A stretch of 64,000 bases of DNA, taken from contig NC_089492.1 of assembly GCF_036850765.1 (NCBI RefSeq), positions 182,048,106-182,112,105 of the forward strand. Reading direction: 5' to 3'. The notes under the pieces were generated by a model that was given only the letters and a program-made list of their open reading frames with translations, was not told where the DNA came from and ran no database searches. Positions 21,525 to 33,000 of this stretch are shown piece by piece. Source of the DNA: Saccopteryx bilineata. Its lineage: Eukaryota > Chordata > Mammalia > Chiroptera > Emballonuridae. Positions within the stretch are counted from its first letter, which is position 1; each line of letters starts with the position of its first letter. A program made the position numbers and the translations under genes.

Positions 21525-21708
21525 GACTGAGCCAGTGGCGTAGGGAACATAACTGGCGCCCGGGGCACGACACTTTATTAGCACTTCTCTCCCCTTCTAC
21601 TACGCTTTTCTTGTTTGTCTTGGAGACCATTTGGTGCCCCTCTGTAAGTGGCTCCCGGGGCGTGATAGACCCCCTCCCCCCCCCCCTTGCTATGTTACTG
21701 GACTGAGC
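21525..21708. mobile_element. hAT-type MITE with perfect 8-bp target duplication
   Basis: The element proper is 21,533-21,700 (168 bp). Left end CAGTGGCGTAGGGA; right end, reverse-complemented, CAGTAACATAGCAA: short imperfect inverted repeats of hAT style. The flanks are GACTGAGC at 21,525-21,532 and again at 21,701-21,708. The interior contains GGCGCCCGGGGC and CTCCCGGGGCGTGATAGACC blocks and a C-run at 21,671-21,687. No coding capacity. Confidence 0.85.
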
Positions 21709-21834
21709 TTAGTGAGGGCCAGAGGCTCCTAACTCTCCTAGCTTCAGAAGTCCTGGCTTCCATGGCAGAGTGAAGTCACAGGGGAAAGAGAATTTGCCAA
21801 ATAAACTGTGTTTCATCCTGACAACTGAACAATA

Positions 21835-22965
21835 TTCAGGCCTAAAAAGAAAAAAGTTATCAAGCTATGAAAAGACGCAGAGGAAACTTAATTGCATATC
21901 ACTAAAGTAAAAGAAGTCAATCTGAAAAGGATGCATGCTGTAGGATTCCAACTCTATGACATTCTGGAAAAGACCAAACTACGAAGCCAGTAAAAAGATC
22001 AGTGGTTGCCAGAGGTTGGGGGCATAGAGATGAACAGGTCGTTGCAGGAGAGCAAAACCTCAGATTGACACTCAGACAACTTACAAGAGGAAAAAAGAGA
22101 ATTTATTACGCTGGAGGAGCATGTGGGGCTATAGCTCCAAAGACACGTGCTCCCTGAAATTAGATTTCTTGCATCTTATATACCCTTTACAGAACATAAA
22201 TTCACATTCATGGGTCTCATGATTCCTTTGTCATTAATTACATGATTTCAGGATGGGAGATAATCATTTGTAAATGTAATTCTTACAGAATACCAGAGGA
22301 TAATCATTTGTAAACCGCAATTAAGGAGAAAGAAAGGGCTACTCAAGTCTCTCTCCCCCCTCCTATATTCCTGGCTGTTTTATCTTTTTTCACCCAGGTG
22401 TATTAAAGAGAGGGGGTCCAAGCCTCCTTCCTCCTTCTATTCACAACCTTCTAAGTATGAAATCCTCTTTATTTATATTATAACAGCCCTTCCTAAGCAG
22501 GAATATGACTGGCCATTTTGAGATTTTGTAAATTACACAAAAAAATCATATTTACAAACTCTCTCTGAACGCTTGGCCTAAATTATAAAATATTCTTGAA
22601 GCCTCTTATTTAAAGAGGGAGTCTCCTTCCTCAAGGTGAAGCCCAGAGGATGTTTATGGCAGTGAAGCTATTCTGTATGATGCCACAATGATGGATGCAT
22701 GTCATCATACTTCGCCCAAACCCATAGAATGTACAATAGTAAGAGTGAACCGTAATGTAAATTACAGACATATGGACTGTGGTGACACTAAAGTGTCAAT
22801 GTTGGCTCACCAGTTTTAATAAAAATGCACCACAGAGGTGGGGGATGTTGATAATGGGGAAGGCTGTGCTTGTGTGGGAGCAAGGGAAAGATGGGAGCCT
22901 CTGTACCTTCCTCTTAATTTTGCTATGAACCTAAAATTGTTCTAAAAATATAAAGTTGTTATAAA
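21835..22965 (+). mobile_element. Old L1 3' end (L1M type), split by an LTR
   Basis: The left part (to about 22,040) carries AAGCCAGTAAAAAGATCAGT and GGTTGCCAGAGGTTGGGGGC. The right part resumes near 22,640 with AGAGGATGTTTATGGCAGTG and continues through ACCCATAGAATGTACAATAG, GTGGGGGATGTTGATAATGG and CCTAAAATTGTTCTAAAAAT. This is the typical 3' UTR of old L1M copies. Confidence 0.8.
22041..22638 (-). mobile_element. Solo LTR inserted in the old L1
   Basis: It interrupts the L1 3' UTR exactly, so its limits are given by the host repeat to within a few bases. On the minus strand there is TATATAAGATGC (22,171-22,182), and AATAAA (22,102-22,107) about 70 bp downstream, the order expected of an LTR promoter and R region. 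A direct repeat GGATAATCATTTGTAAA-like occurs twice (about 22,257 and 22,299). No internal retroviral genes are present. The family is not recognised and a target duplication could not be fixed. Confidence 0.65.
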
Positions 22966-23591
22966 GAGAGAGAGAAGAGTTGCCAGCCCTAATGATGCCC
23001 CCACTTCTGAAAAGCTCAGATTCCACGTAGGAAGCTGTTGGGCTCCCCTTTCTGGTCAGCAAAGAAAGTCAGTGATGAGCAAGCCATTGAGGCTGAAACA
23101 CATTTGGGTTTGCAGCCAACTCCAGCATTTCCCTCATTGCACATATTGTGTTGGGACAATGATCTGATCAAATGTTTCCTAATTTTATTGTGGACTTTCT
23201 TTCTAATGAGTCCCTTTCTCCTAAATCTAAATAAAGAAAACACTAAAAACATGACACACACTACAGATGGGTCACCCACATCTGGGCTTTTCATTTTAAA
23301 GACAAGGGTAGGGGTGGGAAGACATGGCTGGCTTCTCTCATAAAAAGGATGAGTGGAGGAGGAGATAAAGAGAGGAGAGAGTGAGACCGAATCATCCACC
23401 ATTGTTGTTGAATGACAGATGTATCCATTGGGACTAATTACAATAATGATCCTAGCCCATGACTGACTTAGAGTTTAAGTGCTCCTCTCTATGCCAAGTT
23501 CTCAAATTTGGGCACCTGGATTGCACCTACGAATTTGGCATTTACCAAAGAAACCATGTGCAGATGGATATTTGCATGTGAAAACCAGTTA

Positions 23592-23593
<2 letters not shown>

Positions 23594-23634
<41 letters not shown>
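23594..23634. repeat. (TG)n microsatellite
   Basis: About 20 TG units. Confidence 0.98.
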
Positions 23635-23636
<2 letters not shown>

Positions 23637-24479
23637 GAGCTTCTGTGCACAATTATTGGCCTCTCCTCGAGATGTTGGGAGCAGTTTCTGTCCTTTGGAA
23701 AACTAGCCTACAATTGGCTGGTGCAGATCTGGGGTCTGTAAGTGTAAGAAATATGCCTAGGGTTCCAGGGAGGTAGCTCTGAGGAGGCATCACGTGTGCG
23801 CTGGCCACCTATGCTGTGCCCAGCACCATCACATAGTCAGAGCCCAGACTGTGCCATCCAATGGACCTGGATTCATAGTCAGCTCCACTATGGCATTCAT
23901 CAGGGCAAATTGGCGGGAGAGCATAGAGTTTGTTTGAGGAGATGCAAATAATTGAATATGCTTGAGTGCTGGGTCTGCTGGTGGTGTAGAGATGTGTAGG
24001 TCTCCAGGGAAACTGAGACTTGGAGGAGTGAAGTTAAATCTGTGCACAGCAGGATTGGAACTAGCACTGGCCCTTTGAGCTGTCCTGTGCTCTGTCACCT
24101 CCGCAGGGTGCTCAGTGGGTACTTGATGAAAGCAGTGGGATCCAAAGAATAGAGATGTTCCTCTGTTCATCATTTTTCTGCATAAAGGTTTCCCTCTTTT
24201 GTGTATGAGCCACAGTGGGTCCTGAGGAGAAGAAATCTAGAAGTCCAGCTTTAAAGGCATGTGTACAATTTCCCCAGCTGGTACTTCCCATAGTCGGCAC
24301 TGAGGATCGCAAAAACCGTAAAATGACAGATGGAGTATGTAAGTCTCCTACCTTGGATTTGTCGGTGCTTTTGGCTGACTTCTTTGCCAGGAGCACACTT
24401 CTGTTTTTCTCTTCATTCATGTGTGTTCTGTGCTTTCTTCAAACACAGATCAAGGTGTACCTTATTCTGGAAAAACTAC

Positions 24480-24655
24480 CCCATGATAGAGGTATTAATC
24501 CTATCCCCATTGTATACACAAGGAACTCAGTCATAGAGCAGTTAAGTAAATGATCAAAGATCATAGAACCAGAAAGTGACAGGGCGGTGATCTGAATACT
24601 GACAGACTGTCTTCAAAAACCAGTGCTCCTAACCATCACACCATGCAACCACTCA
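24480..24655 (-). repeat. MIR-like fragment
   Basis: GGTATTAATCCTATCCCCAT, ACAAGGAACTCAGTCATAGA, AAGTAAATGATCAAAGATCA and the following words keep the order of a reverse MIR. Confidence 0.5.
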
Positions 24656-26761
24656 GTTAGAATAGTCTCACTTTTATACTTCAATAAGCTCTAAGGCCTC
24701 CAGTGATCTTAAATCCTGCTGTGGAGCTAGACACTCAATTCATATGGGAAATTTTCCATGAAGAAGATGAGTTTGTTCCAGCCCTGGATGAATCACTACC
24801 AGCTGTAGGTTTAAGGGTTCATTTTGATGGTTTCATAACATTACTAGAGGAATTCAGTCAACAGCTGGGTGGCATGGGGGACTGTGGGTCTTGCCACATT
24901 TTGATGCCATCATTAAGCTGCAAGCAATCTACCAGCCAAAGAAGTTTCTGTTTAAGGAGTAGCAAAGCCCAAGGGGAGAGTGACATTATTCAGGCTGTGG
25001 TATGAAAGATGTTGCAGAACCATATGCCCGGCTGCCAATTTTAGTGCAACTCCAGAATGTATTTTCTACTGCAGCTTCAGGGGTTTTCCTGAAATCCTAC
25101 TGTTTCTCACTGTCCCCTCTCCCTCCCCTACCCCCACCACAGCACACTCCAGGAAATCAATCCACTTCCCTCACCTTCAGAAGCTGCCATTGTCCTTTAA
25201 AGTTTGTTTCCTTAATACCCTCCAAAGACAAATGCAAAAGACCTTTTTGTTTTTAAAGTTTTTACTGCCAATCACAAAGGGAAAACAGAAAATCTGAAAA
25301 ACAACAGAGATGAAGAAGCAGTATGTAGCACCTTACAAAGTCTTTATTGTCTCAAGTCCTTGGATATAGTTTTAAGCTCCATCATCATAAATAGAAGCCC
25401 CCAAGGTAACTGGTCCACTTCTGAAGGTTGAGGTCCCGGAACCTTCTCACTATCTTCTGACTTTTCTCTTTGTCACATTAAGGGATTATTTCCTTCACGT
25501 GATCTATTCCCAGCCTGAACATGCATCCTCTCTTGGTTTCCAGTAGGTGTTTGACTTCGTGAGTTACAATGACTGGTTTAATTGACTGTTGCCTTCATGA
25601 ATCTTTTGCTGGACTCACATGAGGCCCCTATGAGCGGGAACCATCTTTCTGCTCTTTTGTTTCCCTGTTTGTTGATGGCTTCCTTGCCCAGAGTCTGTGC
25701 TTGCTGTCTTCAAAAGCAATGTATAAATAGTTTATGACTTGACTTGGGGATTTACCATTGAAAGGCACCTAATTCTCTGGTGACAAATTTACACTTTTAT
25801 CTTTACCATGAACCAAGGGCCTTTAGGGGGTTGTATTTTTGTATTTAAAAATCATCCAGTAGACAGATGTTAGCAAAATACAGGACTAGGTGAGTAGGTT
25901 GAGCTAGCCTGGCTGGGGTGAATGTCTTCTTATGAGTGGCTTACTAAGATATGCTGTCTTGGGTAATGAAATAAGGAATTTCTGTAGTCCAAGGAAACCT
26001 AAAGATGGGTGAGGAGGTGCAGGAAGAGAACATCAAAATATTCTTAGTGTATCTCATGTACTTTGATGATTTGCTGCCAGAACAGCAGAGAGACACGGCT
26101 AAGAAGAGCCAAGAAAGAAGAAAGTAGGGTCAGAAGGTTGAGGGAAGGGGCAGCCGGATTGGAGAGGCAGGGCTGGGGACCAAGCCTTACATGTGGGTTG
26201 GGAAAGGCAGCATGTAATGAGGCAAGATAAAGAGGAAAATTATTAAAATATGACCCAGACTGAAAGCATGTCAAGTGAAAGCCAAGAGCCATGTGAAGCA
26301 AATAAGGAACATCAACCCCAAGATTCGTTCTCCCTTCAGTATGGGTGGCCTTTCCTATTCCCTGCACTTCTTCCGGCACTTGTGAATGATAAGGCCACCA
26401 ACAGAGGTGATAAGTCCCCCAACCCTCAGGATTGTTACATCAGTTTCCAGCTAAGAGATTCCTTCCTGATATGGAGCAGAGAGTTGTAGAACTGTTTCCA
26501 GAAGACCACCAGGAGCTAGTCATGGGAAAGCTGCTCTGGAGAGATAAAGATTTAGAGCAGATTATGATAATAATCATCACCATTTTGGCAATCCTGGAAG
26601 ACTGCACATATAAGACACTAAAAATCTCATGGTGCTGGTTATTCATTTTATGGGAATTGGGCATTGATTCAGAAGACAGTGATTCTGGGCATTTTGCAGT
26701 CAATTCTAAGACAACAATTTAAGATATGTGCCCACTGAAAATATGTCAAGATTATAGTAAA

Positions 26762-26786
26762 TGAAATAATAATAATAATAATAATG
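26762..26786. repeat. (AAT)n microsatellite
   Basis: About eight ATA/AAT units. Confidence 0.9.
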
Positions 26787-27647
26787 TTATTGTAATTTGA
26801 ATTTATCTGCTTAGTACAGGGTCTTTAGTCCATGAGGTGCATTAACATCATCTATTGTACAGATGATAACATAGTAATGCAATAGGACAAGAGCCACTTT
26901 GTAGATTTTTCATTTGTATCATTAGATGTCCATTAAGTATAAGTAAAACTAGTTAACTGTTTCTCTAGTGCCTTTGTTCTTAAAATAGTCCATATTTTAA
27001 ATTGATCCAGTTCTGCTTCATTAGGATCAACATCTTCCCTCGGGTCCTTCCTGGAAGGATTCTGATGCATGGTCTACCACTGGCTTGTCCTCTCCTCAGC
27101 CTGTCTCCTTCTTTTCAACCCGGAGAACCTACCCCTTATTCTAAATTAGTCTTCACTTTTCTGTGGGTGTCTTGGACCTCATTACCTGCTTTGTATGTGT
27201 GGTCCATCTCCAACTGGCCATTGGACTCTCTTCCTTGAGTTTTTACACCTAGACTCCCTGGACCTTCATTTCAGAATACTCCCTCTTAATAATTCTTCTT
27301 GCCAAATCAAAGAGCTAGGCACTTACTTCTCTCTGACCAAGATGGTTTCTGACTTTGGAACCCGTGGGGAGGTCTATGGAAGTGGCTTTTAAAAATATTT
27401 ATTTTGTAAAATTATGGTATGTATATAGTTTAAAATTCAAATATAACTCTGACTGTTGTTAATAAGATTCAACCCTACCCTCCATCCTCAATTCTTGATA
27501 TCTTGCAGGAAACATTTTCCACTCTTTTAGGTGTTTCTTTTTCTATATTTCAAGCAAAATGTTTATGCTTCTATAATCCGATTTTCAGTTTTCTATACTA
27601 CTTATTGACTTTCTTCTATGAAATAGTTATCTAGCTTTTTGTACTCA

Positions 27648-27680
27648 TAACACACACACACACACACACTCACACACAAC
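27648..27680. repeat. (CA)n microsatellite
   Basis: A CA run with one interruption (CACTCACA). Confidence 0.9.
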
Positions 27681-27714
27681 ACCTCTTTCCCTCCTTTAAT
27701 TTTCCTGATTTAAT

Positions 27715-28165
27715 TATGTATCAAATATCTACTACTGTATAACAAATTCCTGTAGAATTCAGTGCCACTAGTAATAAGCATATATTATCCTATGGTTTCA
27801 TGGGTTAGAAATATAGGGGTTCCAAAGCTGAAGGATCTGATTTCAAGCTTACTTGTATGGACGATTATTGGGTGTTGGTTGTCAGCCAGAAGCCTCATCT
27901 TTTTCTATTTGGGCTTTTCTACACATTGCTTGAGTGTCCTCATGACATGACAAGTAGCTTCCCCAAAAATGAGTGCTCCAAGAAAGTGTCAGCTGAAACC
28001 CTAATATCTCTTGTGACCTAGCCCCAGAAGTCACACTCCATCACTTCTACTACCTTATGTTCATTAAAAGAGAATCACAAAAGGGAAGGCACTTAGGCCT
28101 TTTTGAGAGAAAGAATATCAAAAACTTTTGTGGACACATTTTAAAATCACTACAAATTTTTTCAA
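27715..28165 (+). mobile_element. MLT2-like LTR-type repeat
   Basis: Words TACTACTGTATAACAAATTC, GGTTTCATGGGTTAGAAATA, TTGAGTGTCCTCATGACATG, AGTCACACTCCATCACTTCT and TGTGGACACATTTTAAAATC parallel the repeat at 18.2 kb. Its 27,831-27,911 part has a near-copy inside a SINE at 29.4 kb. Confidence 0.5.
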
Positions 28166-28186
28166 AAGTTTTGATTAAATAATATA

Positions 28187-28664
28187 GGGGTGGGCAAACA
28201 TAACCTTACAGTTGTGAGTATGTGAAATAGAGTTCATTTTTATTTTTATTTTTAGGTGAGAGGAAGGGAGATAGTGAGGCAGACTCTCACATGCGCCCCA
28301 ACCAGGATCCACCCGGCAACCCCATCTTGGGCCAATGCTCAAATTCAAGCTATTTTTAGTGCCTGAGGCTGACACACTGGGACCAACTGAGCTATCCTCA
28401 GCACCTGGGTCCAGGCTTGAACCAATTGAGCCACTGGCTGCAGGAGGGGAAGAAGGAGAGAAGGGGGAGAAGGAAGAGATGGAGAAGCATATGGTTACTT
28501 TTCCTGTTTTCCCTGACAAGGAATCAAATCCGTGATGTCCATATGCTGGACCAATGCTATATTAACTGAGCCACCAGCCAGGACCAAGTTTATTCTTTTA
28601 TTCTTTGTTAATTATTTTATTATTTCCCATATGAACAACTGTAAACCTACTTTTGCCCATCCCC
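28187..28664. mobile_element. Mariner-type MITE (copy 1), split by a SINE
   Basis: The left end GGGGTGGGCAAA ... CTTACAGTTGTGAGTATG and the right end CAACTGTAAACCTACTTTTG ... CCCATCCCC are inverted repeats, flanked by TA. A second, uninterrupted copy lies at 36,701-36,821. Without the SINE it would be about 140 bp. No coding capacity. Confidence 0.8.
28250..28586 (-). mobile_element. Ves-type SINE in the MITE
   Basis: Reverse-oriented SINE with CAGACTCTCACATGCGCCCC near its 3' end and the reversed tRNA head near 28,510-28,586. The flanks (AGTTCATTTTTATTT at 28,233-28,247 and AGTTTATTCTTTTATT from 28,587) are diverged copies of the MITE's central sequence, consistent with a target duplication of about 15 bp. 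Confidence 0.8.
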
Positions 28665-28689
28665 TGTATTATTTGATTATATTATTATG

Positions 28690-29165
28690 CTATTGTATTA
28701 GTTTTGTATTTTTACTATAAAACATTATCACAAACAATGGCTTAAAACAATACATATTTCTTACAGTTCTATAAGTCAGAGATCTGAGGAGTCTGGAATG
28801 GGTCCTCCTGGGCTCCAATCGAGGTGTTAGCAGGGCAGCATTCCTTTGGAAACTCCAGGGAAGAATATGTTTCTTGCCTTTTTCAGTTTTTGGAAGCACC
28901 CGCAGGCCTCAGAGTGTAGCCTCTCTGAGTCTTTCTCACCTCATATTACTCTGACTTCTGCTTCCCTCATGCTTCTTTTTCTGACTCTGACCCTGCCGCC
29001 TTCCTCTCTCCCTTGTGGTTACTTTGGGACCAGCCATATCCTCCAGGACAATTTCCCCATCTCAAGATTAATTTCATTCCTTTTGCCATGCAGATAGCAT
29101 TCATAGGCTTCAAGGATTAGGACATGAACTTCTTTGGTAGCCATTATTCTCCCCACTGCAGTTAC
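28690..29165 (+). mobile_element. MLT2-like LTR
   Basis: The word order TATTAGTTTTGTATTTTTAC, ATGGCTTAAAACAATACATA, TTCTTACAGTTCTATAAGTC, GCTCCAATCGAGGTGTTAGC, CTCTGACTCTGACC-type words and CCATTATTCTCCCCACTGCA is that of an MLT2-like ERVL LTR. Confidence 0.65.
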
Positions 29166-29304
29166 GTAAATATTGCTCTCCATACACTAGGATGTATGTT
29201 ATAATAAATCATTGTTATAATTCCTTTCTATACAACTTTTAATTTTCTTTGGAATGTATAACTGCTATTTTCTCCCCATTTGTTTATTATTTTTTTAATC
29301 TATC

Positions 29305-29692
29305 ATTAACCTGGCTGGTTTGCTCAGTGGATAGAGCATCAGTTTGGCATGCAGACATTTTGGGTTTGGTTCCTCCTGGTCATGGCATACATGAGAAGTG
29401 ACCATCTGCTTCTCCCCCCTCCCTCTCCCCCTTCTCTCTCTCTTCAAGATCTGATTTCAAGGTCATTCATATGGACAGCTATTTGGTATTGGTTGTTGGC
29501 CAGAAGTTTCATCCTTCTCTATTTGAACAAGAGAGAGAGAGTGGCTCATTAAGTTGAGCATGGCCCTGGGTGCTGAGAATACTTGGTTGGTCTAAACATC
29601 AACCCCAGATGGGGGTTGCTGGTAGATCCTGGCTGGGGCACATGCGGGAGTCTGTCTGACTATCTCCCCTCCTCTCAAAAAAACAAAAATAA
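29305..29692 (+). mobile_element. Ves SINE with a foreign patch in the middle
   Basis: The SINE head (CTGGCTGGTTTGCTCAGTGG, 29,311-29,330) and tail (GGCACATGCGGGAGTCTGTC, near 29,637-29,656) are both present and collinear with the complete copy at 43.4 kb. Between the pyrimidine tract and the second half lies an 81-bp patch, 29,446-29,526, that does not belong to the SINE and matches 27,831-27,911. Confidence 0.8.
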
Positions 29693-29844
29693 GGCACCAA
29701 ATTTCCTGCTGAAAGCTCTGTTTGCATGAGTGGGGCTTGTTAACTGTTGAGTTTCAATCTGGGGGATCAACAAAAGTCAGCCTCCATAGCTCTTTTCTTG
29801 CAGCCCATCAGTTTCCTTCATGAGTGATTTTTTAGTTTACTATT

Positions 29845-30060
29845 GTCTAGCAGAACCTGTGTGGTAATGGAAATGTTCAGTATCAGAGCTGTCCAAATTG
29901 GTAGCCACTAGTCACATGTGGCTATTGGGTACCAGCAATGTGACTACGATGACTAAAAAAAGTAAATTTTTAATTTTATTTCATTTTTCTTAATTTAAAC
30001 ATAAACAGACACTGTGGCTAGTGGCTACCATATCAAACAGCTCATTCTAATCTTCTAGCT
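29845..30060 (+). mobile_element. MER3-like hAT fragment
   Basis: GAGCTGTCCAAATTGGTAGC, CACTAGTCACATGTGGCTAT, the AT-rich middle and GGCTAGTGGCTACCATATCA form the palindromic layout of the old mammalian Charlie-type MITE MER3 or a close relative. Confidence 0.65.
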
Positions 30061-33000
30061 TGCTGCCAATCTTCTACCACTCAAGGTGGAGGAAAACATG
30101 TCTTTCACTGTTCAGGGTGCAGACTTCCACCAAAATTTCCTTTTTGCAATAAAGATTGTATTCTGCCTTCAGTTCTTTGCAGTCCAAAATCTATCTTGTT
30201 TAATCTCTCTAAACTTTCAGTTTTTTGAGGCAATGGGGGAGGAATAATCATGTGATTGTATAAGTAGGGGACAGAGTCTCCCAACCAGTCCTGCTGTTGT
30301 TTTTCTTGCCTTTTGAGGGACCTGTAACTGAAACACCTAGGTTTACCTAGGACCCTTCGGGGCAAACAGCTAGTTTTTGTGGCTTGCTCTGATGCAGGCT
30401 TGTGTGTCAGTTTTCCCTGGATTACAGAGTCAGCTGCAACCTACCTTCCCACTCTCAGTTTTTGTTGACATCAATTATCATGGAACTGTCATCGCCTTCC
30501 AAGTCTCTTTGGCCATATGGATTTGAGCCACATTTTATTTCTTGCCTGCATTTTTAGTGAGGTTTCAGCAGGGAGAGAAGAATGGGTGTGTCAACACCTC
30601 CATACTGCTGGCTGATTACTTGGTCCAACTTTTCTGCCAAAAGCATATGGTTGTTTATTTTCTCTACAGATGTTTTTGTGATGTTCTAAGATGGAGCTAT
30701 TGCACTGGTTGCCATTACATTATTTATTTTAGCAAGTTGTGAGATACCTGGTGATGTAGCCAAAATTTGTTGCTTTATTTTTATGGCACGATCTTCAGAC
30801 TTCATCTAGTGGCTCTAGCAAGATAGTCTAGGGTGTTTGTTTAAACGAAACATCTCAGTCTCACTTGCCTGCTCATGCAAGTGAAACCATGGTTATAAAA
30901 ATACCTAGTTTGACTGCAGAAAACTGAATTGCTTCCAAGATCCTTTTTTCAATTTTTTTTTTTTTAGAATCCCTAGGGGATTTCACTTGTCCAGAAATCA
31001 GTTCTGGTCATCTATGAATTTGTCTCTGACCAAGCCAAGACCAACCACACAATAGTTCCAAGCAAGAACTTTCTACTAGAGTGTCACTCGGCAGTTAGAA
31101 CCTCTCTCCCACTGCTGGTGCAGCTAGAGGTGACATTGTTGGTAAACAATAGGCTTGCCCTTTCCCAAAGGCAGAGAGATTGGGACATCTTCCTAAACCC
31201 CCATCAGTCACACTTAGGAGTAAGAGACAAGTTTCAGGTTGGAGTGCTTGGGACCAGAAATTCTTGTATCTTTCTGTGTTAAGACTTACCTGGTACCCTG
31301 GTGTGGCTGAGATTTGACTTTCCAGGTCAAGCCCTAACAGATCTGTAATGTTGGGGCTCCCATCAGTCAGTGGCCCCCACACACTCTCAGTAGATCTTCA
31401 CAGTAAGATAGAATATTCCCTCCCTAGTTCTATATTCCATCAGCAGAAATTTTGCAGTAAAACTGCTTGGCTGAATGTGGTCTGGCTCTATCCGCTCATA
31501 ATTATGCCTCTACCCCAGCATTTACCTTCCTCTCCCCCTTTATTATGCATTCCCTCTCTGAGACTCACTGCTCTTCCATCTGGGACTGCTACTGACTGTC
31601 AGACATGCTTCTGTATTCCAGAAACCCAAGGGATAATAGAGTTTAACCCATTTGGTCAACATGGAGCTCCTTAACAGTTTTATATGGATATCTAAGTACA
31701 AATAGATCAAGGGAGAAGCCCTCTCCTCCAGCCTCTCTGTATCATCTCCACCAGCTAGCAATGTCCCACTGCCAAGTCCCACTAAGTGGAGGGTAATTTT
31801 GTCTAAGGCAATGGTCTCCAAAGTGAGCTTCATAAGATGATATAGGAATAAAAGAATAGAATTTCCATTTTTAAACTTACATTTTAAAATTTGCCTGCAT
31901 GCATGTGTTGACAAGTATATCTAAATGTTACAATGCATGGTCAAATATTTTTCCTAATGTGGTATAGTTTTATCAAAGTAGGCAAATCAGTAGCATTCAC
32001 AATCGGGACTTGTTGGACCTTGAGGCCCCAGATACCTCATTATGTTATATACTTAATAACTTACATTTGAAAGTTCAAAGGTACATTTTTTTGGTAGATA
32101 TTATGCCTATTTACCCTTTTTCTATTTATCAATAAGGTGGCAAAACTATGTTGCCTTCAACTTTCAGAAAATTTACAAGATTTTTAGGTCCACACAACAT
32201 TAAAATTTAAAACATATAACATTTGCACTTATATTATATTAGTACTTAAATCTTGTTGCCTACATTGAGATAAATTTTCTGTATTCTTTCAACCCGTGAA
32301 GCAACTGCTTCTTTATGTTTTCTATAATTACTATGTGGTTAATTTTTTTTTCAGTTTTCTGAAAGCCTAGATGTTTACAGTATCCTCTTTGAATTAAAGC
32401 TTCAAAAAAAAAAAAAAAATGGAGAAGACCCTGACAAACGAGTGCATTCATCACAGTGAACTGAACTGTATTTATCTATATCAAGGTCTGCTCAGGCACT
32501 GTGGGTGGAGGTTGCGGACTTACCAGATTTTGGGGCTAGCTTACCAAGATCGATGCACGGGAGGTCACTCTGAAGCGTGCAAGAAATGATAAATAGCACA
32601 AACACTGAGGCACAGTATCAATGTGACAGGAGAACATCTGTGGGAAGAATGGGAAAGGATTGACTTTGTTAATTGCATAATATTTCTAAAGTCAATGTCT
32701 TCTGTGCCATCAAGAACTAAATTCAAGGTTTCTCTGTCTAGAAGTGGTATGTTCCATTCCTTACCAGCTCCCAGACAGCCCCCAAGAATCCCTACCTCTT
32801 GACATTCACACATGGCTTGTCCCCTCCCACATGAGACCAGGGATGATCTGTGTGAACAAGAAAGAACATGGAAAAAGTGATAGTGTGTCACTTCCAAGAT
32901 TACATTCTAAAAGACACTATGCTTTTTGTTTTGTTTGTACTTCCTCATTTTTCTCCTCTCTCAGGCCATCCATTCCAGGGGAACTGGGGTGCCATGTCAC

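Larger units (their letters stand above)
22970..27640. other. Mostly unique DNA
   Basis: Apart from the (TG)n run, a MIR-like piece and an (AAT)n run listed separately, no gene or clear repeat is seen. An open frame at 24,703-25,005 has no recognised domain or splice boundaries. 27,390-27,620 has a vague LINE-like look that I cannot place. Confidence 0.4.

Noticed and set aside
24703..25005. 100-codon plus-strand frame with an acidic start
   Set aside because: I considered a processed pseudogene or exon, but found no family, poly(A) or clear splice borders. A protein search would settle it.
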